Origin: Bacteroidota bacterium
GTDB taxonomy: Bacteria; Bacteroidota; Bacteroidia; Bacteroidales; GWE2-29-8
NCBI GenBank assembly: GCA_030706235.1
Contig: JAUZOY010000004.1
Coordinates: 1 to 39,800, forward strand
DNA: 39,800 nt
Direction: 5' to 3'
This document shows positions 30,315 to 39,339 of this stretch, piece by piece (the stretch's first letter is position 1; each line of letters begins with the position of its first letter). The notes below the pieces were generated by a model. It had not been told where the DNA came from. It did not search any database and saw only the letters and a program-made list of their open reading frames with translations. Made by a program: the position numbers and the translations under genes.

Positions 30315-31193
30315 ATGAATTCTATTATTACATTAGCTATTGTTATAGTTGTTATTTTTTTTATCGGTATTAAGATCATCAGACCAACTGAAAGAGGTTT
30401 GGTCGAAAGATTAGGAAAGTATCATCGTTTTGCTAACCCTGGTTTTCACTGGATAATGCCTGTAATTGAAAAAATGTACAGGGTAAATATAACCGAACAA
30501 ATGGTAAATGCAGAATCACAGGAGATAATAACAAATGATAATCTGAATGCAAGTGTAGATGCTCAGGTTTATTTTAAAGTTAAACCTGATGAAGAAAGCG
30601 TCAAATGTTCAATTTATAATGTCAATAACTATAAATGGCAGATTGTTAATCTTGCAAGAACTACTTTAAGAAATATAATCGGAACTCTTACTTTAAAGTC
30701 TGCAAATAGTGAAAGAGGTAAAATAAATGCTGAATTACACAAAACTCTTTTAATGGAGACACAAAACTGGGGTATTGAAATTGTACGCACTGAACTCAAG
30801 GAAATAGATCCGCCTAAAGATGTTCAGGAAACAATGAATAAGGTTGTAAAGGCCGAGAATGAAAAAATTGCTGCTATTGACTTTGCTTCTGCCCGCGAAA
30901 CAGTCGCTGATGGTGAAAAACGTGCAAAAATTAAAGAAGCTGAAGGTGTTAAACAAGCAACAATTCTTCATGCAGAAGGTGAAGCTGAAGCCATCAAGCT
31001 AGTAAATGAAGCAGCTGAAAAATACTTTATAGGTAATGCGCAAATATTGAGAAAATTAGAAGCTTTAGAAAAATCTCTTGCGAACAATTCTAAAGTTGTA
31101 ATTCCATCAGGATCTGAACTGGTTAATATTATTGGTGAGATGGCAGGTGCCGTTCCAATAAATGTTAAACCTAAAAACCAGGATAATAAATAA
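30315..31193 (+). CDS. SPFH/Band 7 domain protein (stomatin/paraslipin-like)
   Basis: N-terminal TM; IRPTERGLVERLGKYHRFANPGFHWIMPVIEKMYRVNITEQMV; coiled-coil AEGEAEAIKLVNEAAEKYF. Confidence 0.92.
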   Translation: MNSIITLAIVIVVIFFIGIKIIRPTERGLVERLGKYHRFANPGFHWIMPVIEKMYRVNITEQMVNAESQEIITNDNLNASVDAQVYFKVKPDEESVKCSIYNVNNYKWQIVNLARTTLRNIIGTLTLKSANSERGKINAELHKTLLMETQNWGIEIVRTELKEIDPPKDVQETMNKVVKAENEKIAAIDFASARETVADGEKRAKIKEAEGVKQATILHAEGEAEAIKLVNEAAEKYFIGNAQILRKLEALEKSLANNSKVVIPSGSELVNIIGEMAGAVPINVKPKNQDNK

Positions 31194-31201
31194 AGTTTAA
31201 A

Positions 31202-31219
31202 GCCTCTCTTCGGAGAGGC
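31202..31219. terminator. Intrinsic terminator with TTCG tetraloop between SPFH gene and convergent T9SS gene
   Basis: GCCTCTC-TTCG-GAGAGGC followed by GTTTT. Confidence 0.88.
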
Positions 31220-31222
31220 GTT

Positions 31223-32647
31223 TTACCTTATTAATTCCACAAACCCTTTTAAAATATACGTTCTGTTATTAAAGCCGGTATATTCTAATATCCAGAAATA
31301 AACGCCTTCCGGACAGTATGTTTCGTTATATTTTCCGTTCCAGCCATCTTTCAAAAAATCCGTTTTAAATATTAATTTTCCCCAGCGATTATATATTGAT
31401 AATTTGCTGTTTTTTGTTTCATTCATAATTATTGGAACAAAAATTTCATTCTTGTCATCATTCCCCGGAGTAAAAACATTGGGCATTTCTATTTCAGGAT
31501 CGCAAACTTTTAATAATACTTTTATACTGTCGGTTACGGAACACTTATTAAAATTCACAGTCACTTTATAGATACCTTCATTAGTGATTTTTTTTACAGG
31601 ATCAGTCGTTTTGTCATTCCAAATGCAGGTACTTCCGTCAAATATGGTATTTATTATTAAAGAATCTCCAATACATATACTTGTATCGTTGCCTATTTTG
31701 ACATCATATGATTTTACATTGACCTTGAACCATGTAGTGTCATTTTCTCCGAATGCAATATAAGTTTTAGATTCATATGGATTCGCTCTTATAGATTTGT
31801 CTTTTGATATAATTTTATCCGGTTGCAGGCTATCAGCCCATCCGATAAATTTATCATTACCGGTAACAAACAATGTGTCTTCTTCTCCTTTGCATATATC
31901 ATTTTTACCTGATATTTTTAAAAATGATTTTATCTGATATAATTCTATTTTGTCAATAAAATAATTGGCAGACATGTGACCCTTATTATTAGAACCGATA
32001 AAATCAGTGAGTAAATCATCCCGAAAATTTCCTATAGTTATATATTCATAATTATCAATTGGAATAAAATAAAATGTAAACTTCTTCCAATAATTCAGAT
32101 AATTGTCAATATGAAAATCTATCTGAGGGTTTAATATTATAGGCTCTGTTGTTAATTGTTTTAATGAATTCATGGAAAAGTTAATCCCAATGTTTGTGAT
32201 TCCGCTGTCATTCCCAATTTTTCTACCATTAGTAAGATAAAATGAAATCTGATATAAATTTCCTTTAGTTAATGATTTTGATAATTTTGTTGATAAATAT
32301 TCCCTGTAATTTGAATCATTTTTATATACTACCAAATATGTTGCAAATCTTGCCTGTCCTTCTCCGGAAAAAGGGGACAATGTACCAAATTCCGGAATGT
32401 TCATATATCCTTTTGTATTAAGGTAATCAGGTGATGCATATTTCCCTGAGCTCGAATAGTGACCGTTAACATTTGACCAACCAACTGCAAAATTCAATTC
32501 GCCTGCATCGTTCGGTAATTGTAAATATTCTTCGAAATCCCCGTTTGATACAAAATTCTGTGCTTCTGAATTGAATGTTGTAAATACAATAGAAATTACA
32601 GGTAGTAAAATTAAGCTTAAAACCTTAATGATAATGTTTTTTGCCAT
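31223..32647 (-). CDS. Secreted protein with T9SS type B (gliding motility-associated) C-terminal sorting domain
   Basis: Signal peptide; FVSNGDFEEY CBM-like N-terminus; C-terminal MPNVFTPGNDDKNEIFVP...SIYNRWGKLIFKTD...WNGKYNETYCPEGVYFWILEYTG. Confidence 0.9.
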   Translation of the reverse strand: MAKNIIIKVLSLILLPVISIVFTTFNSEAQNFVSNGDFEEYLQLPNDAGELNFAVGWSNVNGHYSSSGKYASPDYLNTKGYMNIPEFGTLSPFSGEGQARFATYLVVYKNDSNYREYLSTKLSKSLTKGNLYQISFYLTNGRKIGNDSGITNIGINFSMNSLKQLTTEPIILNPQIDFHIDNYLNYWKKFTFYFIPIDNYEYITIGNFRDDLLTDFIGSNNKGHMSANYFIDKIELYQIKSFLKISGKNDICKGEEDTLFVTGNDKFIGWADSLQPDKIISKDKSIRANPYESKTYIAFGENDTTWFKVNVKSYDVKIGNDTSICIGDSLIINTIFDGSTCIWNDKTTDPVKKITNEGIYKVTVNFNKCSVTDSIKVLLKVCDPEIEMPNVFTPGNDDKNEIFVPIIMNETKNSKLSIYNRWGKLIFKTDFLKDGWNGKYNETYCPEGVYFWILEYTGFNNRTYILKGFVELIR

Positions 32648-32763
32648 GTTTTTTTGACATTTAACATTAACTTTTTGAAAAAAAACTATGCAAATCTAAA
32701 AAAAGTATTGCTAATTCATTTTAATTTTTATAAAAAATAGATGTATTTGTAGAAAAATTATTA

Positions 32764-32793
32764 AAAAAGCATTGCAAATTTGCAATGCTTTTT
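32764..32793 (-). terminator. Strong palindromic intrinsic terminator downstream of ORF 32848-33288
   Basis: 30-bp perfect palindrome AAAAAGCATTGCAAA|TTTGCAATGCTTTTT. Confidence 0.75.
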
Positions 32794-32847
32794 GTAAAAT
32801 ATATTGAAGAATTAATTCTGTGATTAAAATAACGATAACTATAGCAA

Positions 32848-33288
32848 TTAAAAGATCAACTGTTTGACTTTATTTTCATATCCGTAATTGATTCTAAGTA
32901 TTCTTTTCCACATATTTATTAATTTTCTTCGGTTACGTGTGTCAACGAAGAAAACATATAATGCTTTAGATGCATCAGTAATGCTAAGGTTAAAATCTTT
33001 AATGGTAATTTGTTCAAATGGTTTATTTCTGCTTTCAATATCAAGGTCTGAATCAGTCAGGTGCAGAATCTTGGATTCGCTATTAATCCTTTCGTTATTT
33101 TTATTTTCCATCTTAGTATCTTTTAATAGTTTTTCCTTTTGGGTTTCATACATAAGACACACTTTTTCTAATTGGTTGCCGTTTTTTTTTAGGATTTTTT
33201 TTAGATTATTTCTTAAAAAATAAATCTTATTGATTATCAGATTTGAATAATAACGCATGTGTATTTTTTTTATTTTATACTTATTCAT
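32848..33288 (-). CDS. Hypothetical protein (start uncertain; internal ATGs at 33153 and 33111 possible)
   Basis: Long ORF followed by a dedicated terminator; no recognised family; the lysine-rich N-terminal part may be untranslated leader. Confidence 0.5.
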   Translation of the reverse strand: MNKYKIKKIHMRYYSNLIINKIYFLRNNLKKILKKNGNQLEKVCLMYETQKEKLLKDTKMENKNNERINSESKILHLTDSDLDIESRNKPFEQITIKDFNLSITDASKALYVFFVDTRNRRKLINMWKRILRINYGYENKVKQLIF

Positions 33289-33344
33289 TAAATAAAAATT
33301 CCGTAGGTTTGAACCCCAATATTTACAAATTTTTAATTAAAGTA

Positions 33345-35507
33345 ATGAAAAACAAAAAGTTATTAAGTTTATTATTTTTTATGATCATTTTTTCATGGTC
33401 TTTTATTCTCAAAGCAGATGAAGGGATGTGGTTGCCTATGTTTATCGATAGATTAAATTATGTCGATATGCAAAAGGAAGGGTTACATCTTACAGCTGAT
33501 GAAATATATAGTATCAATCATTCCAGTTTAAAAGATGCCATAATTTCTATGGGCGGTTGTACCGGTTCAATTATTTCTAAAGAGGGTTTAATGATAACCA
33601 ATCATCATTGTGGATATGGATATGTGCAATCTCATAGTAGTGTGGAACATGATTATCTTAAAAATGGCTTTTGGGCCAAAACCAAAGCAGACGAACTTCC
33701 CAATGAAGGAATGTATGTGAAATTTCTTGTAAGAATGGAGGATGTATCTAAAAGAATTCTTTCGTCTCTTAATGATAATATGACAGAAAAAGAAAGAAAT
33801 GCTAAAATAGAAGAAATTTCAAATGTTATTAAAAAAGAAGCAACTGATGGAACTGTATATGATGCTTCAGTAAAGAGTTTTTTTGATGGAAATGAATTTT
33901 ATCTGTTTGTATATGAAACTTATAATGATGTAAGGCTTGTTGGAGTTCCTCCTGAATCAATAGGGAAATATGGAGGAGATACTGACAACTGGATGTGGCC
34001 TCGTCATACAGGTGATTTTTGTGTTTTCAGAGTTTATGCTTCTCCTGACGGTAAACCTGCAAGTTATTCAAAAGATAATGTTCCTTTAAAACCCAAACGA
34101 TATCTTCCGATTTCAATTAAAGGAGTTAAGAAAGGTGATTATGCCATGATTTTTGGATATCCCGGAACTACTGACAGATTTTTAACTTCTTATGGCGTAA
34201 ATCTTGCTCTTGAACAAACTGATCCAGCAGTTGTTAAGGTCAGAACGAAGAAACTGGGAATAATGAAAGAATTTATGGATAAAGACACTAAAGTAAGAAT
34301 TCAGTATGCTTCAAAATACGCCGGATCATCTAATTATTGGAAATTCTTTATTGGACAGATTAAAGGATTAAAACGATTGAAAGTCTATGATAAAAAGATT
34401 GGTATAGAAAATGATTTTCAAAGTTGGTTTTCTTCTGATAATATAAGAAAAGAAAAATATGGTAATGTTATGAATGATATTAAAGATGCTTATTCTGTCA
34501 TCTCAAAATATAATCTGGCTAAATATTATTTCCTCGAATCCATTGCAAGAGGTGCTGAAATTATTTCATTTGCTAACAGATTTAAAACTCTTAATGATTG
34601 TCTTAAGGAAGCAAAACCAGACAATGAAAAAATTTCAAAAGAAATTCAGAAGTTAAAATCCGAATCGGAAAGGTATTTTAAGGATTATAATATGCCTACA
34701 GATAAAAAATTATTATCTGAATTGTTTAAAATGTATTCTGAAAATGTACCTGTTGAACAACAAGCATCTGTATTTGCAGATATAAAGAAAAAGTATGATC
34801 TTGATTTTGATAAGTTTGCAGATGATATATTCAAAAAATCAATATTTACATCAAGTGAAAAAGTAAATGAATTTCTTAAAAACCCTAAAGAAAAGACACT
34901 ATCAAAAGATCCTGCCTTTCAAACAATGAATTCTGTTTATGAGTCTTATCAGAAAACGAATGAATTGATGACTGATGCAAATGCAAAACTTGCTAAAGGA
35001 AACAGACTTTTTGTTGCCGGCATCAGAGAAATGAATAAGGATAAAAAATTTGCTCCTAATGCTAATTCAACTATGAGAGTAACATATGGTACTGTTAAAG
35101 ATTATACAGCTGCAGATGCAGTGCACTATGACTATTTTACTACTATGACAGGTGTTATGGAAAAAGAAGACTCAACAAATGAAGATTTTGTTTTACCTGC
35201 CAGATTAAGAGACTTATATCTTCAGAAAGATTATGGAAGATGGGGCCAAAATGGTGATTTGAGAGTCAATTTCCTTACCAACAATGATATTACAGGCGGA
35301 AATTCCGGTAGCCCTGTAATCAATGGCGATGGTCAACTCATTGGCCTCGCATTCGATGGTAACTGGGAAGCTATGAGCGGAAATATTGCATTTGAACCTG
35401 AATTACAAAGAACTATTAACTGTGATATACGTTACGTTCTTTTTATTGTTGATAAATATGCAGGTGCAACTAATATTATTAATGAACTTACACTTGTAGA
35501 TAAATAG
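33345..35507 (+). CDS. S46 family dipeptidyl-peptidase (DPP7/DPP11 family)
   Basis: Signal peptide then ADEGMWLP; GGCTGSIISKEGLMITNHHCGYG; GGDTDNWMWPRHTGDF; NDITGGNSGSPVINGDGQLIGLAFDGNWEA. Start at 33345 (MKNKKLLS) instead of 33243. Confidence 0.95.
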   Translation: MKNKKLLSLLFFMIIFSWSFILKADEGMWLPMFIDRLNYVDMQKEGLHLTADEIYSINHSSLKDAIISMGGCTGSIISKEGLMITNHHCGYGYVQSHSSVEHDYLKNGFWAKTKADELPNEGMYVKFLVRMEDVSKRILSSLNDNMTEKERNAKIEEISNVIKKEATDGTVYDASVKSFFDGNEFYLFVYETYNDVRLVGVPPESIGKYGGDTDNWMWPRHTGDFCVFRVYASPDGKPASYSKDNVPLKPKRYLPISIKGVKKGDYAMIFGYPGTTDRFLTSYGVNLALEQTDPAVVKVRTKKLGIMKEFMDKDTKVRIQYASKYAGSSNYWKFFIGQIKGLKRLKVYDKKIGIENDFQSWFSSDNIRKEKYGNVMNDIKDAYSVISKYNLAKYYFLESIARGAEIISFANRFKTLNDCLKEAKPDNEKISKEIQKLKSESERYFKDYNMPTDKKLLSELFKMYSENVPVEQQASVFADIKKKYDLDFDKFADDIFKKSIFTSSEKVNEFLKNPKEKTLSKDPAFQTMNSVYESYQKTNELMTDANAKLAKGNRLFVAGIREMNKDKKFAPNANSTMRVTYGTVKDYTAADAVHYDYFTTMTGVMEKEDSTNEDFVLPARLRDLYLQKDYGRWGQNGDLRVNFLTNNDITGGNSGSPVINGDGQLIGLAFDGNWEAMSGNIAFEPELQRTINCDIRYVLFIVDKYAGATNIINELTLVDK

Positions 35508-35526
35508 TAATATAATTTATATCATG

Positions 35527-35564
35527 AAAAAAGGTTCCAATTTTTTTTAATTGGAACCTTTTTT
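35527..35564. terminator. Bidirectional terminator between S46 peptidase and gltX
   Basis: AAAAAAGGTTCCAATT (35527-35542) / AATTGGAACCTTTTTT (35549-35564) perfect inverted repeat. Confidence 0.9.
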
Positions 35565-35580
35565 TATGAATGTTTGATTA

Positions 35581-37104
35581 TTAGCTGATAGTTATTGATT
35601 TATAGTTTCTCATTCTCGCAATAGTTTTATTTTTTCCAAGTACGCTCATTATTTCAAAAACAGAAGGTCCTTGTGCAAGTCCTGTGAGAACTAATCTTAA
35701 TGGTGCAAGTACATCGCTGTTCGAAAAATTATTCTTTTCAAGAAATTCTTTAAAACATTCCTCAACTGTAGTTAAATCAAATAAATTCAGCTTTTCAAAT
35801 TCAGAAGCAAGCATTTCCATAATTTCAGGCGATTTTTCTTTCCATCTTTTTTTCACTGCTGTTTTATCATATTCCTCTGGAGCTATGAAAAAGTATGGGC
35901 CTTGTTCCCAAAATTCTTTAGCAAAATTTACTCTGCTTTTTAGTGTATTACATACTTCAGCGATATAATTAATATCAGCATTAATTCCTTTTTCCTGCAA
36001 AAATGGTTTATATAATTCTGCCAGTGTCAGATTATCTTTAGCCACTAAATATTGGTGGTTAAACCATTTGGCTTTGTTTACGTCAAATTTTGAACCGGAC
36101 TTTCCAACTTTTTCCATTGAAAAGAGATTAATAAGTTCATCCATTGAAAATATTTCCTGTTCAGTTCCTGAATTCCATCCGAGGAATGCAAGTATATTTA
36201 CAACTGCTTCAGGAAAATATCCTGATTCTCTGTATCCTGAAGAAAGTTCACCTGTTGTGGGGTCGTTCCAGTTTAAAGGAAATACAGGAAATCCAAGCTT
36301 GTCACCATCCCTCTTACTTAATTTTCCTTTTCCATCTGGTTTAAGTAATAGTGGCAGATGAGCAAATTCAGGCATTTCTTTCTCCCAGCCAAGGAAACGA
36401 TAGAGAAGGACATGGAGTGGGGCAGAAGGTAACCATTCTTCTCCTCTTATTACATGAGTTATTTTCATCAGGTAGTCATCTACAACATTAGCAAGATGAT
36501 ATGTCGGCATGCCATCAGATTTGAATAGTACTTTATCATCCAGTATAGAAGTCTGAACTGTTACCAACCCTCTAATTTTATCATATACCTGTACTTCCGT
36601 ATTTTCAGGTATCTTAATCCTTATTACATAATGGACACCACTTTCAATTCTTTTTTTGACTTCATCTGCAGGTAAGGTAAGAGAGTTTTTCATGTTCCCT
36701 CTTGTCTGAGAATCATATTGTTGAGAAGAACTTCCTGCGTTTTTAAGCTTTTCACGCATAGCTTCCAGCTCTTCCGGAGTATCAAATGCATAATAAGCAT
36801 GGCCTTCTTTAACAAGCTTTTCAGCGTATTGTTTGTATATATGCTTTCTCTCAGATTGACGGTAAGGCCCATAAGAACCACCAATATGAACTCCCTCATC
36901 AAATTTAATATTCAGCCATTCCAGGCTTTCAATTATATATTTTTCTGCTCCGGGCACATACCGTGTCTGATCTGTATCTTCTATTCTGAGAATAAACTCA
37001 CCATTATTCTTTTTTGCAAAAAGATAATTATATAATGCTGTCCTTACTCCACCAATATGAAGCGGTCCTGTCGGACTTGGTGCAAACCTTACTCTTACTT
37101 TCAT
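35581..37104 (-). CDS. gltX: Glutamyl-tRNA synthetase
   Basis: VRVRFAPSPTGPLHIGGVRTALYNYLFAKK; GKGKLSKRDGDKLGFPVFPL (KMSKS-type). Confidence 0.97.
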   Translation of the reverse strand: MKVRVRFAPSPTGPLHIGGVRTALYNYLFAKKNNGEFILRIEDTDQTRYVPGAEKYIIESLEWLNIKFDEGVHIGGSYGPYRQSERKHIYKQYAEKLVKEGHAYYAFDTPEELEAMREKLKNAGSSSQQYDSQTRGNMKNSLTLPADEVKKRIESGVHYVIRIKIPENTEVQVYDKIRGLVTVQTSILDDKVLFKSDGMPTYHLANVVDDYLMKITHVIRGEEWLPSAPLHVLLYRFLGWEKEMPEFAHLPLLLKPDGKGKLSKRDGDKLGFPVFPLNWNDPTTGELSSGYRESGYFPEAVVNILAFLGWNSGTEQEIFSMDELINLFSMEKVGKSGSKFDVNKAKWFNHQYLVAKDNLTLAELYKPFLQEKGINADINYIAEVCNTLKSRVNFAKEFWEQGPYFFIAPEEYDKTAVKKRWKEKSPEIMEMLASEFEKLNLFDLTTVEECFKEFLEKNNFSNSDVLAPLRLVLTGLAQGPSVFEIMSVLGKNKTIARMRNYKSITIS

Positions 37105-37365
37105 TTTAATTTATTTATTATAATGGGTAATTAAATTACAATTTGTAAATTTTATGCCTCATTTTTTAACTATGAAAAAGCATATAATCTATTCCAATTT
37201 ATGAACACCGTTAATTTTATTAGATTCATAAATTTTTCAGCTGCAAAATTACAATTTATCATTAAATTATCGTTCAGAATTTATTTTCAAATATTACCGG
37301 ATTATGTTCGTTATTAAAAAATTATATACCTTTACAAAATTGTAGTCTTTTTTTATTAATAATTA

Positions 37366-39309
37366 ATGCATAGAAAAAAAATATTTAGGATATTATTATC
37401 CTTTTTAGCAATCTTTTTGTTATATATTAATGGTTTATTTGCACAGGGTGATACCTGCGAATCTGCTTTAACTCTTCCAAATCTGGTAAATTATAAATCT
37501 GCTCCGGATGCATTTAATAACATAGGTGCAAATTTAACAAAGTATAGTAATCCTTCCTGCTGGAAATATAGTGGCAATGAAGTATGGTTTAAATTTACTG
37601 CTATTGGTACAGATGTTGACATTACTGTTACCGGGAAAACCGATAGTACCGTTACCGGAACTTTGTTAAATCCTGAAGTAACTTTATATAACCTGGTGAA
37701 TCCATGCGATTTTCTTACTCCTCATCAGTCTGTATGTGGTGTTCAAAAAGGGAAGTATAATGTAGTTTCAATATATAACGGAGGTCTAAAACCAGGGAAA
37801 GAATATTATATTCAGGTTAATGGAAGTAATCAGGGTACTTTTGGCCTGTTAATAGATAATTATAATCCTCCTCCTTCTCCAAGTAGCGATTGTATAACTG
37901 CCAATACCTTGACCACAAGTTTTGATCCGGTTAATATACCTACATTTGCAGGTGGGGCAGGAAAAGATAATATGGAAGCAGCCGGTACTTGTATAAATCC
38001 GGATAGCAAAGATATATTTGCCGAGAAAAATACTGTCTGGTATAAATGGATATGCAAATCATCAGGTAGTCTTACTTTTACATTAACCCCTGCAGATACG
38101 GCAGATGATATTGATTTTGTTCTGTTTTTGCTACCTGATGGACAATGTAGTCAAAAAGTAATGTTACGTTGTGATGCTTCAGGTTATACCGGACCAACAG
38201 GAATGAGTATGACTGCAAAAAATTATACCGAAGAGGGGGGGACCGGAAAAGGACAGAATAATTTTGTTAAAAATATTAATATGGTAGAAGGTGAAACATA
38301 TGCTCTTATGATTGAGAATTTTTCCTCAAAAGGAGCTATAAAAAATGTATTTGGAGGAACAGGTTCTTTTCTGGGAACTTTATCAAAGTTTGATTTGTCA
38401 GACAGCAATTCAGTTGTTTGTGACACGTCAACATATATTACTCTTGTAAACAAGTCTGAAAATGCAAATATTTATTCGTGGACTTTTGGAAAAGATGCTA
38501 ATATACAATCTTCAAATCTTAAAACTCCTCCACCTATAAAATATAACACTTTTGGTGAAAAAACTATATTCCTGCAAGCACAAAAAGGTAATGGTAAACC
38601 GGCTTATAGCACTAAAGTAATCTATGTGAGACCTAATCCTGCTTTTTATATAAAAGATTATGATTGCAGTGGCTATGCAACTCTTTCATCTTCATTTCAA
38701 GATTCTCTTAATAAATATAGCTGGTCAACAGGTGCAACTTCAGATTCAATTACAGTGAAAAAACCTGTGAGTTATTCACGTAATGATATTAAATCCGATA
38801 ACTATTCACTACAATTAGTTGATAGATATGGATGTAAAAGCGCTAATTCAATAGCTGTAAAAGGTATAGTTAATTTAATTGATACTACAGTAGCCGACGG
38901 AAATTCAATGACTCTTGACCCCGGTAGTTATGGAACAGGATACTCATATAAATGGAGCACAGGAGAAAAAACTCAAACCATTTCTGTGAAGGATCCAGGA
39001 GATTATACCGTTTCTGTAACTTATGATTCAACAGGGTGTTCTACAGAAAATAAATGGAATATATTTACGGTAACAAATGTTATTACTCCAAATGGTGATG
39101 GCAAAAATGATTATTTAGTGATTAAATCTCCGAATCCTGATGCTCATAGAAGATTAACTATTATTGATCGTTGGGGTAGAAAAATCTATTCTTCAGAAAA
39201 TTACCTGAATAATTGGAATGCGAAAGACAATACTGAAGGTACTTATTTTTATATTCTTGAACTTCCTGATGGAAGAAGTACTAAGGGTATAATTACAGTG
39301 GTAAAATAA
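37366..39309 (+). CDS. Secreted protein with PKD-like domain and T9SS type B (gliding motility-associated) C-terminal domain
   Basis: Signal peptide; GDTCESALTL N-terminal PPC-like module; SENANIYSWTFGKDANIQSSNLKTPPPIKYNTFGEKTIFLQA PKD-like; C-terminal VTNVITPNGDGKNDYLVIKSP...TIIDRWGRKIYSSENYLNNWNAKDNTEGTYFYILELPDG. Confidence 0.92.
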   Translation: MHRKKIFRILLSFLAIFLLYINGLFAQGDTCESALTLPNLVNYKSAPDAFNNIGANLTKYSNPSCWKYSGNEVWFKFTAIGTDVDITVTGKTDSTVTGTLLNPEVTLYNLVNPCDFLTPHQSVCGVQKGKYNVVSIYNGGLKPGKEYYIQVNGSNQGTFGLLIDNYNPPPSPSSDCITANTLTTSFDPVNIPTFAGGAGKDNMEAAGTCINPDSKDIFAEKNTVWYKWICKSSGSLTFTLTPADTADDIDFVLFLLPDGQCSQKVMLRCDASGYTGPTGMSMTAKNYTEEGGTGKGQNNFVKNINMVEGETYALMIENFSSKGAIKNVFGGTGSFLGTLSKFDLSDSNSVVCDTSTYITLVNKSENANIYSWTFGKDANIQSSNLKTPPPIKYNTFGEKTIFLQAQKGNGKPAYSTKVIYVRPNPAFYIKDYDCSGYATLSSSFQDSLNKYSWSTGATSDSITVKKPVSYSRNDIKSDNYSLQLVDRYGCKSANSIAVKGIVNLIDTTVADGNSMTLDPGSYGTGYSYKWSTGEKTQTISVKDPGDYTVSVTYDSTGCSTENKWNIFTVTNVITPNGDGKNDYLVIKSPNPDAHRRLTIIDRWGRKIYSSENYLNNWNAKDNTEGTYFYILELPDGRSTKGIITVVK

Positions 39310-39339
39310 ATATCAAATTCCTATTAATAATTCCTTTAA

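Noticed and set aside
33309-33325. tRNA T-arm-like sequence (GGTTTGAACCCC)
   Set aside because: No acceptor, D or anticodon stems can be formed around it; it lies in the leader of the S46 peptidase.
35684-37035. Several plus- and minus-strand ORFs overlapping gltX
   Set aside because: All lie within the conserved gltX frame; shadow ORFs.
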